In this document: positions 43,473-49,940 of the stretch, in pieces
Layout of the letters: each line of letters opens with the position of its first letter
Numbering within the stretch: position 1 is the stretch's first letter
DNA from: Clostridium sp. AM22-11AC
GTDB lineage: Bacteria > Bacillota > Clostridia > Lachnospirales > Lachnospiraceae
Length of the DNA stretch: 64,000 nucleotides
Direction: 5' to 3'
NCBI RefSeq assembly: GCF_003473545.1
Contig: NZ_QUCM01000004.1
Location: forward strand, 186,001 to 250,000
Program-made: the position numbers and the translations under genes
Notes under the pieces: model-generated
The model's input: only the letters and a program-made list of their open reading frames with translations
What the model was told of the DNA's origin: nothing
Databases searched by the model: none

Positions 43473-45087
43473 GGCTCTGCTCCTTTCTGCGCTGCGGCTC
43501 GCTCCGGCGTAAAATCTGGTCGATATTGCCCTTGACAGTCTGCAAGCGGCGGTACTCCTCCCGTTTTGCCCGGTAATCGTTGTAGCCGCTGTTTTTCTCT
43601 TTGATAAGGCTTTCAATCTCTGCTTGCAGGGATTTATAGCTCGGCAGCTTGGAAATGCCGTTCTCCCTGAAATAGCGGGCGGCTGCGTCTGCTATGATAA
43701 AGTCACTTTCATGCTTCTGACGGTAGGCTGCTTTTGCTTTGGCGTTTTTCTGCTGTTTCAGCCCGTCCCGGACAGGGCGGGTCTTGGAATAGGCAAGCAC
43801 CTGCCGTTGCAGCTCCTTTTTCCCGTTCAGCGTCTTTTCCACCTGCTTCAACCACGCAAGGCTTTCCTGCATGGCGGCATAGGCGGCAGAACAGGCTTCG
43901 TCCAGTTCCTCCGGGGAGGAAAAGCCGTACTGCTGATAGGCGGTAACGGTAGCTGCCATTTGCTTTAGGTTGTGCTTTGCCGCCCAGCGGTCATAGCCCA
44001 CGCCCTTGCCCTCGGCTCGCTTGGCTTCCCGGTCAACCATGCGCTGCAAGGTGTTGTCTGCCGGGGTGGTTTTTGCAGCTTTTTCCCCTTGTAACGGCTT
44101 TTTAACTGCGGCAGGGTATTCGGGTATGGCTTTGGTCTGTTCGGCAGCTCTGTGGGCGTTCTGCGTGAGCAGGGCAAGGACAGCAGCCTTGTCAAAATCG
44201 TCCCCCAGCTTTCGGGCTGTGATAGGCTTTGTCCTGTCCGGCGTGAGGTAGGAAAGCCGCCCCCGGCTCTCCTTGACGGTCACACCCTCCCGCAGCAAAA
44301 GGGAAGAAAACTCGTCAAAGCTGCCAGCTTGGGAAAGTGCCTGCCGTATCGTCCGGCGCAGCTTCGCCTTGTCCGTTTCAAACTTGGTGGGCTTGGTCGG
44401 CTGTCCGGCGGCTTCTCTGGCGGCGTTCTCTTTGTCAAGGGCAAGCTGCCCTTTCTTTGCCGCCCAGTATTCCCGTTCGGTTATCCGTTCCTTGCTGCCG
44501 TTCAAGAGGTCGATTTGGTAAAGCCCCTCCCGGTGGCACATTTCCATGACTTCGCTCTTGAAATATTCCATAGCGGCGTTGGTGCAGCGGTGCTTGCAGC
44601 CCTCCAGCGTGTCGGCTGGTCTGTCCATGTAGGGCAGAAGCGGGACTTCGTAAATCCGCAGGGAGTTGATGACGATATGCACATGGATATTCCCGCTGTG
44701 GTTATGCCCGTCCGGGTGGGTGCAGATTAGGGCTTGGTGTCCGGGGAAATGCTCCTTGCAGAACTGCTCGCCCAGCTCCTGCGCCCGGTCTACGGTCAAG
44801 CCGTTGTCTGTCCCGTCCCGTGGGTCAAAGCTGATGATATAGTGGTGGCTTTTCACATCTTCCCGTTTTTGGTTTTTCTCATAGCGGAGATTGGCTCGCA
44901 TACAGGCAACAGCGAAATCCTCGCCCCCGCAGTTGAGGGAAGAAATGCGGTAATCCTCCCTCGGTATCAGCCGCCCGTTTTCATCAAGGGTGGCTTTCAT
45001 GGTAAACTCGTCATGCTCAAATGTGAGATAGGCTTCCGCTGCGCCATAGTCGGCGTTTTTAGAGCTGATATGTTTGAATGTTGCCAA
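43462..45087 (-). CDS. MobP-type relaxase, element 2
   Basis: The product has about 541 residues. The expected N-terminus ATFKHISSKNADYGAAEAYL implies a TTG start at 45087; GTG at 45096 and TTG at 45117 are alternatives. HNHSGNIHVHIVINSLRIY near 130-150 is the metal-binding histidine motif. A conserved central region and a coiled-coil C-terminus (KKELQRQVLAYSKTRPVRDG and beyond) follow, resembling the backbone relaxase at 1-1356. It overlaps mobC by 29 bases, so translation is coupled. Confidence 0.9.
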   Translation of the reverse strand: MATFKHISSKNADYGAAEAYLTFEHDEFTMKATLDENGRLIPREDYRISSLNCGGEDFAVACMRANLRYEKNQKREDVKSHHYIISFDPRDGTDNGLTVDRAQELGEQFCKEHFPGHQALICTHPDGHNHSGNIHVHIVINSLRIYEVPLLPYMDRPADTLEGCKHRCTNAAMEYFKSEVMEMCHREGLYQIDLLNGSKERITEREYWAAKKGQLALDKENAAREAAGQPTKPTKFETDKAKLRRTIRQALSQAGSFDEFSSLLLREGVTVKESRGRLSYLTPDRTKPITARKLGDDFDKAAVLALLTQNAHRAAEQTKAIPEYPAAVKKPLQGEKAAKTTPADNTLQRMVDREAKRAEGKGVGYDRWAAKHNLKQMAATVTAYQQYGFSSPEELDEACSAAYAAMQESLAWLKQVEKTLNGKKELQRQVLAYSKTRPVRDGLKQQKNAKAKAAYRQKHESDFIIADAAARYFRENGISKLPSYKSLQAEIESLIKEKNSGYNDYRAKREEYRRLQTVKGNIDQILRRSEPQRRKEQSHER

Positions 45088-45454
45088 CAGCGTCACCCAC
45101 TTTCTGCAAGACTTCAAACTTTAGGGCAGCAAGGTCGGAAACCGCCGCCCGTACCTCCCCGGCAAGCTGCGGATAGGGACTGTGCCACTCGTTCAGCGTC
45201 CGGGCTATCTGGTTTAAGTTGCCGCCGATCCTCCCGTATTCGGCGGTCAGCTTCCCGACAGCGGCAAGCAGCTCGTCATTGATGGGGGAAACGGTTATGA
45301 TGGGGCGTATGGCTGCCCCGGTTATGGCTTGCCGGATAAACTCGGCTTGGCTCATGTGGTAAGCAGAAAGCCGCTGGGCAAACTCGGCGTATTCTTCCTC
45401 GGTCATGCGTGTTTTGACTACCCGGCTGCGGTGCGGCGTGTTGTATCGTTTCAT
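45059..45454 (-). CDS. mobC: MobC relaxosome protein, element 2
   Basis: The 131-residue product starts MKRYNTPHRSRVVKTRMTEE behind GGAGGTCAACCACCT. A ribbon-helix-helix N-terminus and the MobC block LTAEYGRIGGNLNQIARTLN near residues 78-97 are present. It overlaps the relaxase start and probably binds the oriT region directly upstream. Confidence 0.9.
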   Translation of the reverse strand: MKRYNTPHRSRVVKTRMTEEEYAEFAQRLSAYHMSQAEFIRQAITGAAIRPIITVSPINDELLAAVGKLTAEYGRIGGNLNQIARTLNEWHSPYPQLAGEVRAAVSDLAALKFEVLQKVGDAVGNIQTYQL

Positions 45455-46081
45455 AGGTGGTTGACCTCCTTTCTGTGCGTGGTGTCCTCTCACTAATAGG
45501 AGAAAAACAGGGTGTGAAGCGGAACTGTTTTTGAAAAATCCGAAAAATATTTTGAGGGGTTTTTCAGCGGCGCAAGCCGCATAAGCAGGGTTTGGGGAAG
45601 GCACTCCCCAACAAGATTCCCGCAGGGGCAAAATGAGCGATAAGCGAATTTTGGCACCTCGGTAGAATCTTGCTCTAAGAAACTGCCGGCCTGCCGTTCA
45701 CTTGCTACTGCCACTTTTTCAGAAAATCTATAACCAGCTTTTTTTATAAAAGGCTGCGGGCTGGCGTTTTTCCCTTACTCCCTACAAACCACAAAAGAGC
45801 AGAATGGACGGACTTTCCGGCAAGAACTTTTCCGGCGGCTCGGTCTTTCCCGACAATAAGGCGTTTCGGAAGCTGCGTTTTGCCCGCTGTCTGAAAAAAA
45901 TGGCAGCCTTTTTTGGTTTCACTGTCTAATACGGAACTTTTGGAAATTTGCCAAAAATGGACGCAAAAAAAGCAGCAAATCTTTTTCGGATTTACTGCTT
46001 CATGTGCCGCTGCGGTGCGGCGGGATGGATATTCAGTTGAAATAAAAGAGGATGGTGGTACTTTAGTCTATCGACTCTTTA
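45455..46081. other. Non-coding region upstream of mobC with oriT-like hairpins
   Basis: No credible gene is seen. The region holds two adjacent hairpins, GCGGC-GCAA-GCCGC at 45567-45580 and TTGGGGA/TCCCCAA at 45592-45611, an A/T-rich stretch, and the cargo terminator at 45964-45998. The hairpin pair next to mobC and the relaxase is the best oriT candidate for element 2; I do not recognise a specific nick sequence. Confidence 0.45.
45964..46021 (-). terminator. Terminator plus conserved GCCGC hairpin, element 2 cargo boundary
   Basis: On the minus strand GCAGTAAATC/GATTTGCTGC (45972-45981 with 45989-45998) is followed by seven T residues. A GCCGC...GCGGC hairpin lies at 46006-46021. It matches the pair at 33642-33699 in element 1. 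Confidence 0.8.
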
Positions 46082-46570
46082 CTAACTATTAGGTAATCTT
46101 GAAAGATTTTCCTTGAATTTATCTAAAGAATGTTCATTGTTTCCCGCAAAAATAAGTGGAATTGTATATTCATATGATATGCCATTTTCATAGTCCGATA
46201 ATTGTATTTTTATAGTATCATCCCTCTCATCTTTAGGTGCTATATATATGAATGAATTTTTATTTATATCAGATATTTTCCCTTTTTCAGAAGAAACAGT
46301 ATAACCCCAGTCTGTTAAATTTGTCTTTATTGTAACTTCTGTTTCTGTTTCTTTTCTAGTCTGCAATGCTGTTTTATCGATTTGGATATCAAAAGGAGTC
46401 GAACCTAACAATTCACTGTTTATATTTACAAGTTCTTCTCCATTTGTTTTAGAAATATTAGATTCATCTTCATAATTTTGTTGAGATTCATCTTTTGGTG
46501 TTTCTCTGTTACATCCTAATAAAAAGCATAAAATAATTAGTACTAATACAGAAAGTTGTTTTTTTTGCAT
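46082..46570 (-). CDS. Lipoprotein, element 2 cargo
   Basis: The 162-residue product begins MQKKQLSVLVLIILCFLLGC, a type II signal with lipobox LLGC (Cys20). A Ser/Asn/Glu-rich linker and a beta-rich domain (TEVTIKTNLTDWGYTVSSEK, and IPLIFAGNNEHS) resembling small bacterial Ig-like folds follow. AT-rich coding contrasts with the GC-rich mobilization genes. No family is recognised. Confidence 0.75.
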   Translation of the reverse strand: MQKKQLSVLVLIILCFLLGCNRETPKDESQQNYEDESNISKTNGEELVNINSELLGSTPFDIQIDKTALQTRKETETEVTIKTNLTDWGYTVSSEKGKISDINKNSFIYIAPKDERDDTIKIQLSDYENGISYEYTIPLIFAGNNEHSLDKFKENLSRLPNS

Positions 46571-46684
46571 TTATTTCTCCTTTCATATTATCAAAGAAAG
46601 CACTGAGAGTACTTTCAAGAAATTTTGAAATATTCTCAATGCTTTCTATTTTTTGATCATAAACTTGCCGGTAATGATACTATG

Positions 46685-46990
46685 TTAATTTATCTCTTTC
46701 GCGTAACCTTTGTTGCAATATACACATGCACCATTCACCCATTTGTGAGACATTTCAATCGTCTCAACTTCATAAATGCTTACTTATCCACAAATTAAAC
46801 ATTGTTTGTAATTATATACATGACGTGTCGCACATTTATCCCAGTCATCATATATACCAGGCATTTCATCTTCATATCCATAGTACTGGGGAGAACCCCA
46901 ACTATGAGTATGAGCGGCAAATACAGTCATTGGAGCAGCTACAATTCCAGCTACTACTGAAAGTGCTAAAATAGATTTTCTTAAATTCAT
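46685..46990 (-). pseudogene. Secreted Cys-rich protein broken by an in-frame stop, element 2
   Basis: The frame starts MNLRKSILALSVVAGIVAAP with a signal peptide ending VFAA, then HTHSWGSPQYYG and KQCLICG, where a TAA (46784-46786) stops translation after 68 codons. The same frame continues VSIYEVETIEMSHKWVNGAC and VYCNKGYAKEIN to a natural TAA at 46685. The continued part supplies the second CxxC (CVYC) expected to pair with CLIC, so a nonsense change is more likely than a short gene. Confidence 0.65.
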
Positions 46991-47163
46991 AAGTTCCTCC
47001 CTTTCCTTAAAAATACATAGCTCTTTGTTACATTGTCATTTTAACATAATAATTGGTAAAATGCAATAATTTATTTTCTATTTACGAGAAAATACTGTGC
47101 ATATTATCTTATTTAGGAATAGTTAAGGCGGCTACCTAAATCTTTTTATTACTTTACCGCACA

Positions 47164-47294
47164 TGAGCATTGGCGCCGGGGTTGTCGTTGCCGTAACCTT
47201 CCAGCAGGTTGATAACGCCCCAGATACCGAGACCGGCACCGAGCGCGATAACGAGGGTCTGAAGAACGGTGATTGCCTGTTCAAAAAATGCCAT
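47164..47294 (-). pseudogene. Maff2 family gene, N-terminal fragment
   Basis: MAFFEQAITVLQTLVIALGA followed by GLGIWGVINLLEGYGNDNPG and Ala-Asn-Ala is the start and first membrane segment of Maff2. Beyond GCT CA the frame runs into element 2 (His-Val-Arg, stop). The C-terminal half is 19.4 kb away at 27696-27783. Confidence 0.9.
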
Positions 47295-47513
47295 ATAGTT
47301 TGTTAGCCGGAATCTGATTAAAAAATAGGTTTGTCATGTTTCATAGGCATACAAAAGCCGGAACAATCTGCCGCCCGGTTTCCGGGGGCATGATTCCGGC
47401 TGTCCTCCTTTTTCATTATTTTTTCTCGCGATTGTCCGCTTTGTACGCCAATGGCCCATAGAGGGCAGATGCGGCGAATAGATAAGATCACTCCCTTCTA
47501 AAGCGGAACGAAA
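47295..47513. other. Backbone gap between virD4 and Maff2
   Basis: This stretch contains two tiny frames on the minus strand: 16 codons at 47341-47391 behind GGAGG, and 18 codons at 47281-47337 (MTNLFFNQIPANKLYGIF) that overlap the Maff2 start. They could be leader peptides coupling Maff2 translation, but neither is long enough to test by eye. Confidence 0.35.
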
Positions 47514-47759
47514 TTAAGCGCCCTTTGTGTCTACTTCATATACATCGCAGACCTCATTGGGCTTGAGTTTCAGCCTTGCGGACAAGAATGCTTCAATATC
47601 AAAAGCGTTCTTGTCATCCGCGTCGGCAGTGTACTTGAAATTGGGGTGCTTGGTGATGTCGTACTTATCCGAAAGGAAAGGACGCACACCGCGCAGCTGG
47701 AGGATACACTTGCCGCCATCCATAACAGCAAGCTCATCCTGGCTCATCAGCTCTTTGCC
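47514..47759 (-). pseudogene. virD4/traG-like coupling protein gene, C-terminal fragment
   Basis: The frame GKELMSQDELAVMDGGKCIL then QLRGVRPFLSDKYDITKHP, ending VYEVDTKGA, is the C-terminal part of the VirD4-like coupling protein of Tn1549-type elements. It starts at the element 3 junction; the preceding part (ending LNYQKLGK) is at 58691-59267. An ATG at 47747 could still give a 77-residue piece, which would lack the ATPase. Confidence 0.9.
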
Positions 47760-47785
47760 ACATTGTCAAGTGATGAATTCAAGAA

Positions 47786-47823
47786 AACGGCAGCCGCAAA
47801 GAAAAATCTTTGTGGCTGCCGTT
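47786..47823 (-). terminator. Strong hairpin at the left end of element 3
   Basis: AACGGCAGCCGCAAAG pairs with CTTTGTGGCTGCCGTT (one G-T pair) around AAAAAT; the minus strand continues TTTTCTTG. It could stop transcription leaving the element into the virD4 fragment. Confidence 0.6.
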
Positions 47824-47904
47824 CTAATTGGCGGCTTGAAGCAAAAAAATCCCCGGTTGTACCAGGGAAATAAAAACTTTAGTATAGCCTAAAAGAGAAA
47901 GCTA

Positions 47905-47974
47905 GCGCCTTGAGGCGCGGCCAAGTAGAGTGGGCTTAAAGCCTGCGTCCCGAGCCACCCGTTTTACGGGTGGC
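47905..47974. repeat. Cluster of compact hairpins, possible IS200/IS605-type end remnant
   Basis: GCGCC-TTGA-GGCGC (47905-47918), GGCTTAAAGCC (47933-47943) and GCCACCCGT-TTT-ACGGGTGGC (47954-47974) follow one another in a gene-free stretch. Such stacked hairpins occur at the right ends of IS605-family elements, where they overlap the guide RNA of TnpB. No transposase remnant is readable, so the identification is tentative. Confidence 0.35.
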
Positions 47975-47975
47975 A

Positions 47976-48250
47976 GCGACTCCTTGTCTGTTTATCTTAT
48001 ACTTGTCAATTTATATTATCCAATAATGTGAATTATAATATGACAGTACGGATGCATATTATAGAAACATAACTTTGAAAGAATCAAGCATAACCTGTGG
48101 AGTGACTCTTCAACGGATAAACTATTTTCACTTCATACAGTTCCGACATATGGAATAAGGAACACCAATCGCCCTCAATACAACTTTCTTTCTATTAGTT
48201 AAAAATGCACATAATCAAAAAAGAAAATCGACTTATTTTAGACAAATTCA
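47976..48250. other. Gene-free AT-rich stretch in element 3
   Basis: About 275 AT-rich bases between the hairpin cluster and the attenuator promoter. I see no coding frame and no clear repeat. Confidence 0.5.
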
Positions 48251-48279
48251 TTGACAAGTTCTGCTTTAGGTGATAAAAT
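48251..48279 (+). promoter_or_regulatory. Promoter of the attenuator-controlled cargo operon
   Basis: TTGACA (48251-48256), a 17-base spacer and TAAAAT (48274-48279) form a near-consensus vegetative promoter. Transcription would start near 48286, about 37 bases before the leader peptide start. Confidence 0.8.
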
Positions 48280-48322
48280 AAAAGTGAAAAGTCGAAATTT
48301 ATATTGTTGGGAGGTAAGACCG

Positions 48323-48400
48323 ATGATTTGTTTTAAGGTTAAGTTGCCTAACTTAATAATGGAGCATTTTTACCGACGCTGCCAGCCTTTGGAGGCTTAG
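48323..48400 (+). CDS. 25-codon leader peptide of the attenuator
   Basis: The frame MICFKVKLPNLIMEHFYRRC then QPLEA has a perfect GGAGG eight bases before its ATG. Its codons 6-11 contain two mutually exclusive pairing segments: TTAAGTT (48339-48345) and GCCTAACTTA (48346-48355). The latter is exactly complementary to TAAGTTAGGC at 48426-48435 in the terminator. Position and pairing are what make this a leader peptide rather than a chance frame. Confidence 0.75.
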   Translation: MICFKVKLPNLIMEHFYRRCQPLEA

Positions 48401-48420
48401 AATTAAAATTGTTTCTATTT

Positions 48421-48469
48421 GCGCATAAGTTAGGCATGATTATTTGTCTACTTATGCGCTTTTTTATTT
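48421..48469 (+). terminator. Attenuator terminator of the element 3 cargo operon
   Basis: GCGCATAAGT (48421-48430) pairs with ACTTATGCGC (48450-48459), followed by TTTTTTATTT. The 5' arm overlaps the antiterminator strand 48426-48435, so the two structures exclude each other. Confidence 0.85.
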
Positions 48470-48495
48470 GAATTTTCAGTATTAGCAGAAAGGAA

Positions 48496-48702
48496 GTGTT
48501 ATACATAGATAACATATGGCTTATCCTTTTGCTTCTATTAAGTTTTTTTATGATTTTTAAGCCGGAACTTTTATGGAAAATTGAACACTTCTTTTCTGTA
48601 AAAGGCGGTGAACCTACAGATTTATATCTTGGTTTGATGCGGGTTGCTGGAGTATTCTTTTTTATTGCATCCATCATTTGCATTATTGTTTTGGTTTTAT
48701 AA
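48496..48702 (+). CDS. Small two-segment membrane protein, DUF6199-like
   Basis: The product has up to 68 residues: a hydrophobic N-terminus (IWLILLLLLSFFMIF), the block KPELLWKIEHFFSVKGGEPT, and a second membrane segment (VAGVFFFIASIICIIVLVL). The central block resembles DUF6199-type membrane proteins. No ATG is in frame; GTG at 48496 touches the AAAGGAA site, so the exact start is unclear. It lies directly behind the attenuator and 17 bases before the secreted protein gene. Confidence 0.65.
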   Translation: MLYIDNIWLILLLLLSFFMIFKPELLWKIEHFFSVKGGEPTDLYLGLMRVAGVFFFIASIICIIVLVL

Positions 48703-48719
48703 GAGAAGGGGGGCTTTTA

Positions 48720-49742
48720 ATGAAAAAGCTAACACGTAAGATTGTTGCACTTACTCTTTCCTTGGTTATGTGCATAAGTTTTTCTAACACTACTTTTGCT
48801 TATGCCGACAACGAGAATATCAGTTCTTCTGCTGAAGCAAGCAAAGTGAATTGGTGGAAGATTGGCTGGATTATCCTTTCAGATTATGTGGAAAAGCTTA
48901 TCGATCTCGATGGACAGAGTGAAAAGGATAGTAGTTGGGCCTATCTTGTTTCACCTAGCATAGAATATAACACGGGTGATATGGGGCCTGAGGTTTATTT
49001 TCGTCCAGAAGTAGATAACAGCGTTGGTTCTATCCGTATGCATGGACATAGGATTATCTTTGTCGATATTTTTACACAGATTGCACTCATCTTGTCAGAT
49101 GCCTCTGGTGATACGGTAAGTCAAGCAACTACTGGTACAAATCAGTATATGTTTTATACAAAGAAAGCAGGAGACAGTTCTGGTACATGGAAAGCACAGT
49201 TTGTTTCAACTGAGACATACAAATGGCAGTTGTATTATGCCCATTATTACAATGCCAATGCTCGTTCAAGTGTTCCTATGACGGAAGATGGATTTTACTT
49301 TGGGGATAATAACAGAGTTTATCAATTCTCTGTTGCAGAATCTTACAGACTTAATTCTCTTCCTCCAGAGGTTGTTGATATGACACAACTTAATGCTCAA
49401 TTTATTAATCCTGCTGATGGAAAAACTGTAGATTATCTCAAAGACTTTAATGCTGGAGATCAAGTTCATTTCTCTGATATAATTATTGACATTAGTTATG
49501 ATGCGACTGAGGATGCGACTACATTTTATTTTACCGAGGATACTTATGAGGAAAACATAGGATGGAAATTTGCAGGAAATCTTCTTGACCAATATTCCGC
49601 TGGTGATGTTCTGAATCTAACTTTTGATGTGTTGAATGTCGGAAACTATCAGGGCATTACTTTTGAAAGCCTCGACTACTTTGAAGCAGCTTACGCGCAT
49701 AATAACGGTGCCGCTTATCCCAATATTCAAGATTACCAATAA
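48720..49742 (+). CDS. Secreted protein of unknown function, element 3 cargo
   Basis: The 340-residue product starts MKKLTRKIVALTLSLVMCIS behind AGGGGGG and has a signal peptide ending near TFAYA. The mature part is beta-rich and aromatic, with no Cys and no catalytic motif that I recognise (for example YMFYTKKAGDSSGTWKAQF and GWKFAGNLLDQYSAGD). An in-frame ATG 14 codons upstream overlaps the previous gene and lacks a site. AT-rich codon use differs from the element backbone, suggesting acquired cargo. Its expression is set by the attenuator at 48323-48469. Confidence 0.75.
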   Translation: MKKLTRKIVALTLSLVMCISFSNTTFAYADNENISSSAEASKVNWWKIGWIILSDYVEKLIDLDGQSEKDSSWAYLVSPSIEYNTGDMGPEVYFRPEVDNSVGSIRMHGHRIIFVDIFTQIALILSDASGDTVSQATTGTNQYMFYTKKAGDSSGTWKAQFVSTETYKWQLYYAHYYNANARSSVPMTEDGFYFGDNNRVYQFSVAESYRLNSLPPEVVDMTQLNAQFINPADGKTVDYLKDFNAGDQVHFSDIIIDISYDATEDATTFYFTEDTYEENIGWKFAGNLLDQYSAGDVLNLTFDVLNVGNYQGITFESLDYFEAAYAHNNGAAYPNIQDYQ

Positions 49743-49772
49743 TTTGATTTTGACATAAGGACTTATAGAAGA

Positions 49773-49812
49773 GGGCGTGTTGCGGATAATTTTCTGCAAC
49801 GCGCCCTTTTTA
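49773..49812 (+). terminator. Terminator of the element 3 cargo operon
   Basis: GGGCGTGTTGC and GCAACGCGCCC form an 11-base stem (one G-T) followed by TTTTT, 30 bases after the secreted-protein stop. Confidence 0.85.
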
Positions 49813-49826
49813 GTATGCTTTAGCAA

Positions 49827-49870
49827 AATAAAGTTATCCCTTTTACTCTGGCCAAAGGAATAACTTTATT
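49827..49870. repeat. 17-base inverted repeat next to the recombinase 3' end
   Basis: AATAAAGTTATCCCTTT and AAAGGAATAACTTTATT (16 of 17 paired) surround a ten-base loop. It lies between the cargo operon and the stop of recombinase 3 and could be a bidirectional terminator or a recombinase-related site. Confidence 0.55.
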
Positions 49871-49940
49871 GCCTGATAGCATTAAAAGAAAATTGTTGTA
49901 TCACTTTTGATATAAATTAAAAGTATTTAGCGTCTAAATT

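Larger units (their letters stand above)
39304..47163. mobile_element. Element 2: mobilizable element with RepA/DnaC module
   Basis: About 7.9 kb with a large serine recombinase 116 bases from the left end, then TnpW, DnaC-like ATPase, RepA with intragenic iterons, Cys-rich VLP protein, relaxase, MobC, an oriT-like region and cargo. The right end is set by the broken Maff2 gene; the left end is the junction with element 1. It has a different replication system from elements 1 and 3. Confidence 0.75.

Noticed and set aside
48348-48683. 111-codon minus-strand frame opposite the attenuator and membrane gene
   Set aside because: It crosses the terminator and the leader peptide and has no ribosome site; the plus-strand reading explains the region better.
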